Assembly (NCBI RefSeq): GCF_024648825.1
Contig: NZ_JANBBE010000002.1
Location: forward strand, 248,001-312,000
Length of the DNA: 64,000 bases
Direction: 5' to 3'
Source of the DNA: Lentzea californiensis
Lineage (GTDB): Bacteria; Actinomycetota; Actinomycetes; Mycobacteriales; Pseudonocardiaceae
Shown: positions 1-11,159 of the stretch, piece by piece
Layout of the letters: each line of letters opens with the position of its first letter
How positions within the stretch are numbered: the first letter of the stretch is position 1
Program-made: the position numbers and the translations under genes
The notes under the pieces: model-generated
What the model saw: the letters and a program-made list of their open reading frames with translations, nothing else
The model's database searches: none
Told to the model about the DNA's origin: nothing

Positions 1-43
1 CCATCACCGGACGGCAGCGCCTGTGGGCGCATAAGTTCGTCTG

Positions 44-1345
44 GTGGAGGATCGGGTTCCCGCTCGGCGGGTGATCGGGCTGGCGGTGCCCGCCCTGGGG
101 GTGCTGGCGGCCGAGCCGTTGTACGTGCTCGTCGACACGGCTGTCGTGGGCCATCTTGGGGCGTTACCGCTCGCTGGGCTGGCTCTCGGCGGTGTGTTGC
201 TCACGCAGGTGTCGACGCAGCTGACGTTCCTCTCGTACGGCACGACGGCGCGCACGGCTCGGTTGCACGGGGCTGGGCGGCGTCAGGAGGCCGTCGAGGA
301 GGGCGTGCAGGCGACGTGGCTGGCGCTGGCCGCCGGTGTGCTCGTGGTGCTTCTGGGGCAGCTGTTCGCGCGGCCGCTGGCGGAGCTGCTCGCCGGGCCC
401 GGAGCCGTGGCGGACGCGGCGGTGGAGTGGGTGCGCATCGCGTTGTTCGGCGCGCCGTTCATCCTCGTCACGATGGCCGGCAACGGGTGGATGCGCGGTG
501 TCCAGGAGACCAAGCGGCCACTCAAGTACATCCTGATCGGCAACGGCATCAGCGCGGTGTTGTGTCCCGCGCTCGTCTACGGCGCCGGCTGGGGGCTTGA
601 GGGCTCGGCGATCGCGAACGTCGTGGCGCAGGTGCTCTCGGCCGGGCTGTTCTTCAAGGCGCTGTTCGCGGAACACGTGTCGTTGAAGCCGCAGTGGACG
701 GCCATGCGCGCGCAGCTCGGCATGGGGCGCGATCTGGTGTTGCGGAGCCTGGCGTTCCAGGCGTGCTTCATCAGCGCGGCCTCCGTGGCGGCACGGACAT
801 CCGTCGGCGCGCTGGGTGCGCATCAGGTCGTGTTGCAGCTGTGGACGTTCCTCGCGCTCGTGCTCGACTCGCTGGCGATCGCGGCGCAGTCGCTCGTCGG
901 CGCGGCTCTGGGAGCGTCGCGGCGCCGGGAGGCGGAGAAGCTCGCCTGGCAGATCACGCGGTACGGGCTGGTGTTCGGCATCGGGCTCGGGGTCGTGTTC
1001 GCGGCGTTGTACACCGTGCTGCCGCGGGCGTTCACGACGGACGCCGGCGTGCTCGGCGAGATCCCGAACGCGTGGTGGTTCTTCGTCGCACTGCAACCGA
1101 TCGCGGGTGTGGTGTTCGCGTTGGACGGGGTGCTGCTGGGTGCCGGCGACGTGAAGTTCATGAGGACGGCGACGCTCGGCTCGGCGGTGATCGGGTTCCT
1201 GCCGCTGGTGTGGGCCTCGTACGCGTTCGAGTGGGGGCTCGCCGGCATCTGGACGGGGCTGTCGGCGTTCATGGTGCTGCGGCTGGTGGCGGTGGTGTGG
1301 CGTACGCGGTCGGGGGACTGGGCGGTCGAGGGCGCCGTCCGTTAG
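44..1345 (+). CDS. MATE family efflux transporter (DinF-like)
   Basis: The 433-residue product is a polytopic membrane protein with about twelve hydrophobic segments and the usual length of MATE family exporters. These swap cytoplasmic drugs or metabolites for H+ or Na+ across the cytoplasmic membrane. The N-terminal stretch with LYVLVDTAVVGHLG and the later VQETKRPLKY loop are typical of the DinF branch. The start is a GTG; no ATG lies upstream in frame. In related actinomycetes this gene sits between a DHH phosphoesterase gene and truB, which fits this context. The substrate cannot be told from sequence. Confidence 0.9.
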   Translation: MEDRVPARRVIGLAVPALGVLAAEPLYVLVDTAVVGHLGALPLAGLALGGVLLTQVSTQLTFLSYGTTARTARLHGAGRRQEAVEEGVQATWLALAAGVLVVLLGQLFARPLAELLAGPGAVADAAVEWVRIALFGAPFILVTMAGNGWMRGVQETKRPLKYILIGNGISAVLCPALVYGAGWGLEGSAIANVVAQVLSAGLFFKALFAEHVSLKPQWTAMRAQLGMGRDLVLRSLAFQACFISAASVAARTSVGALGAHQVVLQLWTFLALVLDSLAIAAQSLVGAALGASRRREAEKLAWQITRYGLVFGIGLGVVFAALYTVLPRAFTTDAGVLGEIPNAWWFFVALQPIAGVVFALDGVLLGAGDVKFMRTATLGSAVIGFLPLVWASYAFEWGLAGIWTGLSAFMVLRLVAVVWRTRSGDWAVEGAVR

Positions 1346-1442
1346 TCCCTGTGGCCGAACTCACGGCATGAAATCGTTACCAAGAAGGTTGTTTAGGCGA
1401 TGTAACTAATGTCTGCCTACCTCCAGCTTGGGAGAGTGCGCC

Positions 1443-2768
1443 TTGCCGCCGGTCGATCGCGCCACCCGTACCTCGTGGCTGATCTGGACCACCGCCGTCT
1501 TCGTCTACTTCGCCGCCCTGTTCCACCGCACCACGCTCGGCGTGGCCGGGTTGGAGGCGAGCGAACGCTTCGGACTCGGACCCGCTCAGCTCGGTGTGTT
1601 CACCGTGCTGCAGATCGGTGTCTACGCCCTCATGCAGATCCCCACGGGCCTGCTCGTGGACCGTTACGGGCCACGCCGGGTGCTCACCGTCGCCGCCCTG
1701 CTCATGGGCACCGGCCAGGTGCTCTTCGCCATCGCTGACTCGTACGGCCTCGGACTCGCCGCACGGGCCGTGCTGGGCATGGGCGACGCGATGACGTTCA
1801 TCAGCGTGATCCGCCTCGTCGCGACGCACTTCCCGCCGCGCCAGTACTCGCTCGTCGTCGCGGTCACGGCCGCGATCGGCGGTGTCGGCAACCTCGTCGC
1901 CACGGTGCCGTTGACGCTCATGCTCGGCTCGATCGGGTGGACGTGGGCGTTCCTCATCGCGGGCGGCCTCACCGCGCTCTACTCGGTCGTGGCGTTCCTG
2001 CGGGTGCGCGACGTGCCGGCGGGGTTCATCGCGCCGAAGCCGGAAGTCGTGCCGTTCAAGAAGATCTGGCCGAAGGTGCGGCAGGCGTGGAGCGTGCCCG
2101 GCACCCGGCTCGGGTTCTGGGCGCACTTCAGCACCATGTCGACGCCCGCCGTCATCGGTCTGCTGTGGGGGTACCCGTACCTCGTGCAGGCGCAGGGGAT
2201 GTCGCCGCGTGCCGCGTCCTCCACGCTCGGGCTGCTCGTCATCGGCGCGATCGTGGCGAGCCCGGTCATCGGCGGGTTGTTCTCGCGCAACCCCGAGTGG
2301 CGCATGCCGATCTCGGTCGGGTTCCTGGCGTTCGCGTTCACCGGGTGGGGCGTGCTGCTGCTGTGGCCGGGCGGGCACGTGCCGACGCCGGTCATCGCCG
2401 TGGTGTTCCTCGTGCTCACCGTCGGCGGGCCGATCTCGGGCGTGGCGTTCGCTCTCGCCCGCGACTACAACCCGTCGCACCGGCAGTCCACCGCGAGCGG
2501 TCTGGTCAACGTCGGCGGCTTCCTCGCGGTGACCATGACCGCGCTGGGCGTCGGTGTCCTGCTGGACCTCGTCGAGGGCGTGCTGGCGCCTGTTCTGGCG
2601 TTCCGCGTGGCGTTCAGCTTCTGCGTGCTCGTCCTCGTGCTGGGCAGCTGGCGGATGCTCGTCTGGTGGCGTCGGGCGCGTGCCGCGGTGTTCGAGGCGG
2701 AGGAGCGCGGGGAGACGGTGCCGGTGCAGATCCGGCGTCGCCGTTGGGACGCTCTGAACGTCGCTTAA
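1443..2768 (+). CDS. MFS transporter
   Basis: This encodes a 12-segment major facilitator protein of about 441 residues. The signature between helices 2 and 3 reads LLVDRYGPRRVL, the MFS loop motif. I chose TTG at 1443 because GGGAGAG ends six bases upstream; a TTG at 1428 is also in frame but lacks a ribosome site. The gene stands alone, with about 100 bases before it and 11 bases before truB. Drug, sugar phosphate or organic anion export or uptake are all possible, and nothing in the sequence settles the substrate. Confidence 0.88.
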   Translation: MPPVDRATRTSWLIWTTAVFVYFAALFHRTTLGVAGLEASERFGLGPAQLGVFTVLQIGVYALMQIPTGLLVDRYGPRRVLTVAALLMGTGQVLFAIADSYGLGLAARAVLGMGDAMTFISVIRLVATHFPPRQYSLVVAVTAAIGGVGNLVATVPLTLMLGSIGWTWAFLIAGGLTALYSVVAFLRVRDVPAGFIAPKPEVVPFKKIWPKVRQAWSVPGTRLGFWAHFSTMSTPAVIGLLWGYPYLVQAQGMSPRAASSTLGLLVIGAIVASPVIGGLFSRNPEWRMPISVGFLAFAFTGWGVLLLWPGGHVPTPVIAVVFLVLTVGGPISGVAFALARDYNPSHRQSTASGLVNVGGFLAVTMTALGVGVLLDLVEGVLAPVLAFRVAFSFCVLVLVLGSWRMLVWWRRARAAVFEAEERGETVPVQIRRRRWDALNVA

Positions 2769-2779
2769 GCTTCAGCGCC

Positions 2780-3667
2780 GTGAAACCCTCTGTTGCACCG
2801 GGCCTGGTCGTCGTCGACAAGCCGGACGGCATGACCTCGCACGACGTGGTGGCGCGTGTGCGCAGGATCCTCGGCACCCGCAAGGTCGGCCACGCCGGCA
2901 CGCTCGACCCGATGGCGACCGGCGTGCTCGTGCTCGGCATCGAGCGCGCGACGAAACTCCTGGGCCACCTCGCCCTCGACAGCAAGGCCTACCTCGCGAC
3001 GATCGTGCTCGGCGCGTCCACCACCACGGACGACGCCGAGGGCGAGGTGCTGTCCACTGAGGACGCCTCCGCCGTCGAGGACGACGCCGTCGCCGCCGAG
3101 ATCGCGAAGCTGACCGGCCCGATCCAGCAGGTGCCGTCGTCCGTCTCCGCGGTGAAGATCGACGGCAAGCGCGCCTACGCCCGCGTGCGCGCCGGTGAAG
3201 ACGTCGAGATCCCCGCACGGCCGGTGACCGTGCATCGGTTCGACGTGCTGTTCACGCGCCGTGAGGACAAGACGGTGCTGCTCGACGTGATGGTCGAGTG
3301 CTCGTCCGGAACCTATGTGCGCGCGTTGGCCCGCGACCTGGGCGCCGCACTCGGCGTCGGCGGGCACCTCGGGGCGTTGCGGCGCACGAGGGTCGGGCCG
3401 TTCGACCTCCGCGTGGCCAAGACCCTGGCGCAGCTGGAGGAGACGCCCGGCCTGTCGCTGGACCTGGACTCCGCGGTCGCCACGGCGTTCCCGCGCCGCG
3501 AGATCGACCCGAACGAGGCTTCGGCGCTGTCGCACGGGCAGCGGCTGCGCGCCGGCGGGATCGACGGCACCTACGGGGTGTTCGGGCCGGACGGGCACGT
3601 GATCGCGCTCGTCAAGGACGAGGGCGCCGCGTGCAAGCCCGTGGTGGTCCTGAGTCCGGCCGAGTGA
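2780..3667 (+). CDS. truB: tRNA pseudouridine(55) synthase TruB
   Basis: TruB converts U55 of the T-loop of tRNAs to pseudouridine in the cytoplasm. The 295-residue protein opens with GLVVVDKPDGMTSHDVV and contains GHAGTLDPMATGVL, whose Asp is the catalytic nucleophile of the family. The TTRTYVRAL-like region (CSSGTYVRALARDLG) and a C-terminal RNA-binding extension follow. The start is the GTG at 2780, because the open frame runs far upstream through the MFS gene without homology to TruB. The next gene, ribF, is its usual actinobacterial neighbour. Confidence 0.96.
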   Translation: MKPSVAPGLVVVDKPDGMTSHDVVARVRRILGTRKVGHAGTLDPMATGVLVLGIERATKLLGHLALDSKAYLATIVLGASTTTDDAEGEVLSTEDASAVEDDAVAAEIAKLTGPIQQVPSSVSAVKIDGKRAYARVRAGEDVEIPARPVTVHRFDVLFTRREDKTVLLDVMVECSSGTYVRALARDLGAALGVGGHLGALRRTRVGPFDLRVAKTLAQLEETPGLSLDLDSAVATAFPRREIDPNEASALSHGQRLRAGGIDGTYGVFGPDGHVIALVKDEGAACKPVVVLSPAE

Positions 3668-3740
3668 CGCCGTGACCGAGTCCGGACCGCTTGCGAGGCG
3701 GGCGGGCACCCGGCGGGGCCAGCGCCGTAGGCTGATCACC

Positions 3741-4673
3741 GTGCAACGCTGGCGCGGACTAGACCACCTTCCCGGCGGCTGGGGCCGCTGCGTCGTCACC
3801 ATCGGTGTGTTCGACGGTGTCCACAATGGCCACCAGGCCCTCATCGGCCGAGCCGTCGAGCTCGCACGTGAGCGCGGCCTGCCGAGCGTGCTGATGACCT
3901 TCGACCCCCACCCGTCCGAGGTGGTGCGGCCCGGCAGCCACCCCGCGCAGCTCACCACGCTGCGGCGCCGGGCGGAGCTGGTCGAGCAGCTGGGGGTGGA
4001 CCACTTCGTGGTGGTGCCGTTCAGCCTCGAGACCAGCCGGATGCCCGCGGACCAGTTCGTCCACGAGGTGCTCGTCGAGAAGTTGCACGCCGCGGCTGTC
4101 GTGGTGGGTGAGAACTTCAGCTTCGGGCACAAGGCGGCCGGTAACGTCGCGATGCTGCGCCAGCTCGGGCAGCGGTTCGGGTTCGTGACCGAGGGGGCTG
4201 ATCTGGTGTCCGCAGACGACGTGACGTACTCGTCGACCTACATCCGGGCGTGCATCGACGCCGGCGACGTGAAGGCGGCGGCCGAGGCGCTGGGCCGGCC
4301 GCACCGGCTCGAGGGGATCGTCGTCAAGGGCGACGGGCGCGGCAAGGACCTCGGGTTCCCGACCGCCAACCTGTCCACGCCCAAGTTCGCGGCGGTGCCC
4401 GCGGACGGCATCTACGCGTGCTGGTTCACCGACGCCAAGGGCAAGACGCTCAAGGCCGCCGTGTCGGTGGGGACCAACCCGACGTTCTCCGGCCGTGAGC
4501 GTCGTGTGGAGGCGTTCGTGCTGGACGTGGACGAGGACTATTACGGCCAGCGCGTGGCCGTCGACTTCGTCGAAAGGCTGCGCGAGATGGAGAAGTACGA
4601 CTCCGTCGAAGCCCTGCTCGAACAAATGCATCGAGATGTAGACCGAACGAGGGAACTGCTGACCGAGTCGTGA
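3741..4673 (+). CDS. ribF: Bifunctional riboflavin kinase/FAD synthetase
   Basis: RibF phosphorylates riboflavin to FMN and adenylylates FMN to FAD. The N-terminal nucleotidyltransferase half has TIGVFDGVHNGHQALI, the GxFDGxHxGH signature, and the C-terminal flavokinase half has GRGKDLGFPTANL. The length, 310 residues, is normal. I start it at GTG 3741, which gives the usual short VQRWRGL N-terminus. The frame is open back to 3672, but those extra residues look like non-coding arginine-rich sequence. A TAGGCT hexamer at about 3728 may be its -10 element. Confidence 0.95.
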   Translation: MQRWRGLDHLPGGWGRCVVTIGVFDGVHNGHQALIGRAVELARERGLPSVLMTFDPHPSEVVRPGSHPAQLTTLRRRAELVEQLGVDHFVVVPFSLETSRMPADQFVHEVLVEKLHAAAVVVGENFSFGHKAAGNVAMLRQLGQRFGFVTEGADLVSADDVTYSSTYIRACIDAGDVKAAAEALGRPHRLEGIVVKGDGRGKDLGFPTANLSTPKFAAVPADGIYACWFTDAKGKTLKAAVSVGTNPTFSGRERRVEAFVLDVDEDYYGQRVAVDFVERLREMEKYDSVEALLEQMHRDVDRTRELLTES

Positions 4674-4757
4674 CCGTCAGATTGGGCGAAGCGGGCGTCT
4701 GCACGCCCGCGGCCTGGCAGGATGCGGGTCGGACTGAGGGCTACCGGAGAGGCCAAG

Positions 4758-5240
4758 GTGGAGGACCACAAGATCGTTCAGCGCAACCTCGCCCTGCAAC
4801 GGGAGTGGTACGGGGAGCCGCTGGGTGACCGCGTGCGCCGGTTGGTCGTGGCCTTCAACGTGTCCCAGGCTCAGCTCGCGGACGTGCTCGGGATCAGCGC
4901 GCCGATGCTGAGCCAGGTCATGAGCGGCCGTCGCGCCAAGATCGGCAACCCCTCCGTGCTCGCCCGGATGATCATGCTGGAGCGCAAGGTCCTCACGCCG
5001 GACGTGGCGACGGGGGCGCCGGAGGCGTTGCAGCGCGCGCTCGACGACGTGCGTGACTCCAAGCCGACGGTGTCGCGCGACTCGTTTCCGGTCAACGGGG
5101 ACGAGAGCGTCGCGTACCCGGTGCTGCGCAGGGTCGCCGACCGGATCGAGCTGCAGCAGGCCGCCGACCTGCTGCACGAGGACTTCCCGGCGATCGCCGA
5201 GCTGTTCCGCCGGGCCATCCGGGCCGCGAACAGCAGGTGA
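4758..5240 (+). CDS. XRE-like helix-turn-helix DNA-binding protein
   Basis: This 160-residue protein carries an N-terminal helix-turn-helix (VSQAQLADVLGISAPMLSQVMSGRR, about residues 40-65) of the Cro/XRE type. A helical C-terminal part without recognised catalytic residues follows. GTG 4758 is chosen because GGAGAGG ends five bases upstream. Its stop overlaps the start of thpR by four bases (GTGA), so the two are translationally coupled. Similar proteins are conserved in actinobacteria at this position; their regulon is not known to me. Confidence 0.85.
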   Translation: MEDHKIVQRNLALQREWYGEPLGDRVRRLVVAFNVSQAQLADVLGISAPMLSQVMSGRRAKIGNPSVLARMIMLERKVLTPDVATGAPEALQRALDDVRDSKPTVSRDSFPVNGDESVAYPVLRRVADRIELQQAADLLHEDFPAIAELFRRAIRAANSR

Positions 5241-5683
5241 AGTTCTTCACCGCGCTGTACCCGCCCCGGCACGTGGTCGACGAGCTCGACGCCGTGCTGG
5301 ACCGAGGTCTCGACCTGGAGTGGACGAAGCCGGAGAAGTGGCACATCACGTTGTGCTTCCACGGTGAAACCGCAGATGAGGAACGCTTCAAGGCCCTGGA
5401 GGGCCACGAGGTGCCCGAAATCCGGCTCCGGGACTTCGGCGACTTCCGCGGCAAGGTCCTGTGGGCGGGAATAGACGGTGACTTAAATCGGTTGGCAAGA
5501 GCAGCGGGCGCGAACGACAATTGGTCCGCGCACCTGACGGTGGCATACGGGTACAAAGGGCAGGCCGTGCCGGAGTTCCTGAGCAGCCCGTGGCAACCGT
5601 CCGAAGCAGTACTCGTGAGCAGCGCCGACGGCGTCCACACACCCGTTGACCGGGTGGGGTTGCGCACGTCAGCGCGCCGCTGA
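5237..5683 (+). CDS. thpR: 2',3'-cyclic phosphodiesterase, LigT/ThpR family
   Basis: The 148-residue protein belongs to the 2H phosphoesterase superfamily. The two HxT motifs that form its active site are visible as WHITLCF (about residue 35) and SAHLTVAYG (about residue 98). Members hydrolyse 2',3'-cyclic phosphates on RNA or nucleotides, or ligate 2'-5' RNA ends. The protein is slightly shorter than the E. coli form. Its GTG start overlaps the stop of the preceding HTH gene by four bases, so the pair forms one operon. The true substrate is uncertain. Confidence 0.88.
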   Translation: MKFFTALYPPRHVVDELDAVLDRGLDLEWTKPEKWHITLCFHGETADEERFKALEGHEVPEIRLRDFGDFRGKVLWAGIDGDLNRLARAAGANDNWSAHLTVAYGYKGQAVPEFLSSPWQPSEAVLVSSADGVHTPVDRVGLRTSARR

Positions 5684-5723
5684 GCAGAGTGCCTGATAGC
5701 CTTCGCAGTTGGGTCTGGCTGCG

Positions 5724-5785
5724 GTCCGTGGCGGCCAGTACCGGCTACCCCCGCCAGCAATTCGGCGGCGTGGGGCCGCACGGAC
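5724..5785 (+). promoter_or_regulatory. Candidate ribosomal protein S15 leader structure
   Basis: The rpsO leader can fold into a long imperfect hairpin. Bases 5724-5729 plus 5731-5736 (GTCCGT, bulged G, GCGGCC) pair perfectly with 5774-5785 (GGCCGCACGGAC). A second stem, CCGCC 5751-5755 with GGCGG 5764-5768, lies inside. It ends ten bases before the ribosome binding site TAGGAG at 5795-5800. S15 represses its own mRNA through leader structures in several bacterial phyla, so an autoregulatory role is inferred. Confidence 0.5.
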
Positions 5786-5809
5786 CTCAACAAGTAGGAG
5801 AAGTACCTA

Positions 5810-6079
5810 GTGGCACTGTCCACGGAACAGAAGACGTCCATCCTCGGTGAGTACGGTCTGCACGACTCGGACACGGGCTCGACCGAGGCGCAGGTCGCCC
5901 TGCTGAGCAAGCGCATCGCTGACCTCACGGAGCACCTCAAGCAGCACAAGCACGACCACCACTCCCGCCGTGGTCTTCTGCTGATGGTCGGCCGTCGCCG
6001 CCGTCTGCTGAACTACTTGACCAAGGTGGACATCAACCGCTACCGCGCGCTGATCCAGCGCCTCGGTCTGCGCAGGTGA
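5810..6079 (+). CDS. rpsO: 30S ribosomal protein S15
   Basis: S15 is a primary binder of the 16S rRNA central domain and forms a bridge to the 50S subunit. The 89-residue product has the standard length and the conserved segments [32 protein letters not shown] and [13 protein letters not shown] 5810 follows the ribosome site TAGGAG by nine bases. A strong palindromic terminator follows the stop, and pnp lies downstream, the usual rpsO-pnp order. Confidence 0.98.
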   Translation: MALSTEQKTSILGEYGLHDSDTGSTEAQVALLSKRIADLTEHLKQHKHDHHSRRGLLLMVGRRRRLLNYLTKVDINRYRALIQRLGLRR

Positions 6080-6084
6080 TACTT

Positions 6085-6122
6085 GCCGAGGGGGAGTGAC
6101 CGGCCGGTCACTCCCCCTCGGC
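6085..6122. terminator. Perfect 38-bp palindromic terminator after rpsO
   Basis: A perfect inverted repeat with arms of 19 bases and no unpaired spacer beyond its turn starts six bases after the rpsO stop. The arm is very GC-rich (GCCGAGGGGGAGTGACCGG). It lacks a long U-run, as is common for actinobacterial terminators. It could also stabilise the rpsO 3' end. Confidence 0.85.
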
Positions 6123-6203
6123 GTACAACCGGGTGTATACAGATCCCTGGTTGCAAAGAGGAACGAAACATCAGGACCCGCATCGCGCGAAGCAAGTTTC
6201 CGC

Positions 6204-6265
6204 GCCGGTCCTCGGTAGTGGCCTCCTGGTGGAAACGCCCCAGGGGACTTCGATCGAAGACCGGC
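6204..6265 (+). promoter_or_regulatory. Structured 5' leader of pnp
   Basis: An outer stem pairs GCCGGTC (6204-6210) with GACCGGC (6259-6265). Inside it, CTCCTGG plus GG (6223-6232, one bulged T) pairs with CCCCAGGGG (6238-6246) around a five-base loop AAACG. In E. coli and Streptomyces a hairpin between rpsO and pnp is cut by RNase III and allows PNPase to autoregulate. An equivalent role here is inferred from position and structure. Confidence 0.55.
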
Positions 6266-6314
6266 CTCGTCAAATCGCGTGAGCGGCGTCCAAAAGACGA
6301 GGAGTAACAAGTAA

Positions 6315-8554
6315 ATGACGGACATCGAGGTCCACGAGGCGACTGCCGTTATCGACAACGGCAAGTTCGGCTCGCGCACCATCCGCTTCGAGACCGGGCG
6401 CCTCGCGCGTCAGGCCGCCGGCAGCGTGGTGGCGTACCTGGACGACGAGACCATGCTTCTGAGCGCCACGACGGCGTCGAAGCACCCCAAGGAGCACTTC
6501 GACTTCTTCCCCCTCACGGTGGACGTCGAGGAGCGCATGTACGCCGCGGGCCGCATCCCCGGCTCGTTCTTCCGGCGTGAGGGCCGTCCCAGCACGGACG
6601 CCATCCTCACCTGCCGCCTGATCGACCGTCCGCTGCGCCCGTCCTTCGTGGACGGCCTGCGCAACGAGATCCAGGTCGTCATCACGGTGATGAGCCTGAA
6701 CCCGAAGGACCTGTACGACGTCGTGGCGATCAACGCCGCGTCCGCGTCGACGCAGCTCGCGGGTCTGCCGTTCTCCGGCCCGATCGGTGGCGTCCGCGTC
6801 GCTCTGATCGAGGGCCAGTGGGTCGCGTTCCCGACCTACGAGCAGCTCGAGAAGGCCGTGTTCGACATGGTCGTCGCGGGCCGCGTGGTCGACTCCGGCG
6901 ACGTCGCGATCATGATGGTCGAGGCCGAGGCCACCGACAACGTGATCGACATGATCGCCGAGGGTGCCACCGCCCCGACCGAAGAGGTCGTGGCCGCGGG
7001 CCTCGAGGCCGCCAAGCCGTTCATCAAGGTCCTCTGCGAGGCCCAGGCGCAGCTCGCCCAGGTCGCCGCGAAGGCCACCGGCGACTACCCGACGTACCCG
7101 GCCTACCAGGCCGACGCGTTCGAGGCCGTCGAGGGCTCCGCTTCCGGCGAGCTCGCGCAGGCGCTGACCATCGCGGGCAAGGCCGAGCGCGAGTCCAAGC
7201 TGGACGAGATCAAGGCCGCCACGCTGGAGAAGCTGGCCGAGCAGTTCGAGGGTCGCGAGAAGGAGGTCGGCGCCGCGTTCCGCTCGCTGACCAAGAAGCT
7301 CGTGCGCCAGCGCATCCTGCGCGACAACGTCCGCATCGACGGCCGTGGCCTCACGGACATCCGTGACCTCGGTGCCGAGGTGGCCGTGATCCCGAGGACG
7401 CACGGCTCGGCGCTGTTCGAGCGCGGCGAGACCCAGATCCTGGGTGTCACCACGCTGAACATGCTGCGCATGGAGCAGCAGATCGACTCGCTCGCCCCGG
7501 AGACGCACAAGCGCTACCTGCACCACTACAACTTCCCGCCCTACTCGACCGGTGAGACCGGCCGCGTGGGTTCGCCGAAGCGCCGCGAGATCGGCCACGG
7601 CGCGCTGGCCGAGCGGGCGATCATGCCCGTGCTGCCCAAGCGCGAGGAGTTCCCCTACGCGATCCGCCAGGTGTCCGAGGCGCTGAGCTCCAACGGCTCG
7701 ACGTCCATGGGCTCCGTCTGCGCCTCGACGCTGTCGCTGCTCAACGCGGGTGTCCCGCTGAAGGCGCCGGTCTCCGGCATCGCTATGGGTCTCGTCTCCG
7801 ACGAGGTCGACGGTGAGACCCGCTACGTGGCGCTGACCGACATCCTCGGTGCCGAGGACGCGTTCGGCGACATGGACTTCAAGGTCGCGGGCACCAAGGA
7901 GTTCGTGACGGCGCTGCAGCTCGACACGAAGCTCGACGGCATCCCGTCCGAGGTGCTGGCGGCGGCGCTGGGCCAGGCCCGCGACGCGCGCTACACCATC
8001 CTGGAGGTCATGGCCGAGGCCATCTCCGACCCGGACGAGATGAGCGCCTTCGCTCCGCGCGTGACGTCGGTCAAGATCCCGACCGACAAGATCGGCGAGG
8101 TCATCGGCCCGAAGGGCAAGATGATCAACTCGATCACCGAGCAGACCGGTGCCGACATCTCCATCGAGGACGACGGCACGATCTACGTCGGTGCGGCGGA
8201 CGGCCCCTCGGCCGAGGCCGCGATCGGCATGATCAACGCGATCGCGAACCCGCAGCTGCCGAAGGTCGGCGAGCGCTTCCTGGGCACCGTGGTGAAGACG
8301 GCCGCGTTCGGCGCGTTCGTCTCGCTGCTGCCCGGCAAGGACGGCCTCGTCCACATCTCGAAGCTGGGCAACGGCAAGCGCATCGCGAAGGTGGAGGACG
8401 TCGTCAACATCGGCGACAAGCTCCGCGTCGAGATCGCCGACATCGACCAGCGCGGCAAGATCAGCCTGATCGTCGTGTCGGACGACGCTGCCAAGCCGGC
8501 TGACGCCCCGGAGGCCGCCGAGGCCGCCGAGGCTGCTGAGGCGACTCCCGCGCA

Positions 8555-8558
<4 letters not shown>
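6315..8558 (+). CDS. pnp: Polynucleotide phosphorylase / guanosine pentaphosphate synthetase
   Basis: PNPase degrades RNA 3'-to-5' with phosphate and can add 3' tails; the actinobacterial enzyme is also described as making pppGpp (GpsI). The 747-residue protein has two RNase PH-like halves (first with [15 protein letters not shown], second with [13 protein letters not shown] and [12 protein letters not shown]). These are followed by a KH domain ([15 protein letters not shown], about residues 593-607) and an S1 domain ([16 protein letters not shown]). The C-terminus is an acidic Ala/Glu tail. Its stop overlaps the next start by four bases. Confidence 0.98.
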
Positions 8559-11126
<2,568 letters not shown>

Positions 11127-11129
11127 ACG

Positions 11130-11157
11130 AAACCCCGGGCCGCTGGCCCGGGGTTTT
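11130..11157. terminator. Bidirectional intrinsic terminator
   Basis: AAACCCCGGGCC (11130-11141) pairs with GGCCCGGGGTTT (11145-11156) around the loop GCT. A T-run follows on the plus strand, and an A-run on that strand precedes the stem, giving U-runs in both directions. It lies between the convergent dapB operon and the YcaQ-like gene. Confidence 0.9.
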
Positions 11158-11159
11158 CG

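Noticed and set aside
1-43. Possible 3' end of the upstream gene (DHH phosphoesterase expected)
   Set aside because: Only about 11 codons precede a TAA at 32-34 in one frame and another frame is open further; no family residues can be recognised, so I do not annotate it.
6083-6307. Short plus-strand open frame between rpsO and pnp
   Set aside because: It overlaps the terminator and the structured pnp leader and has no ribosome site or homology.
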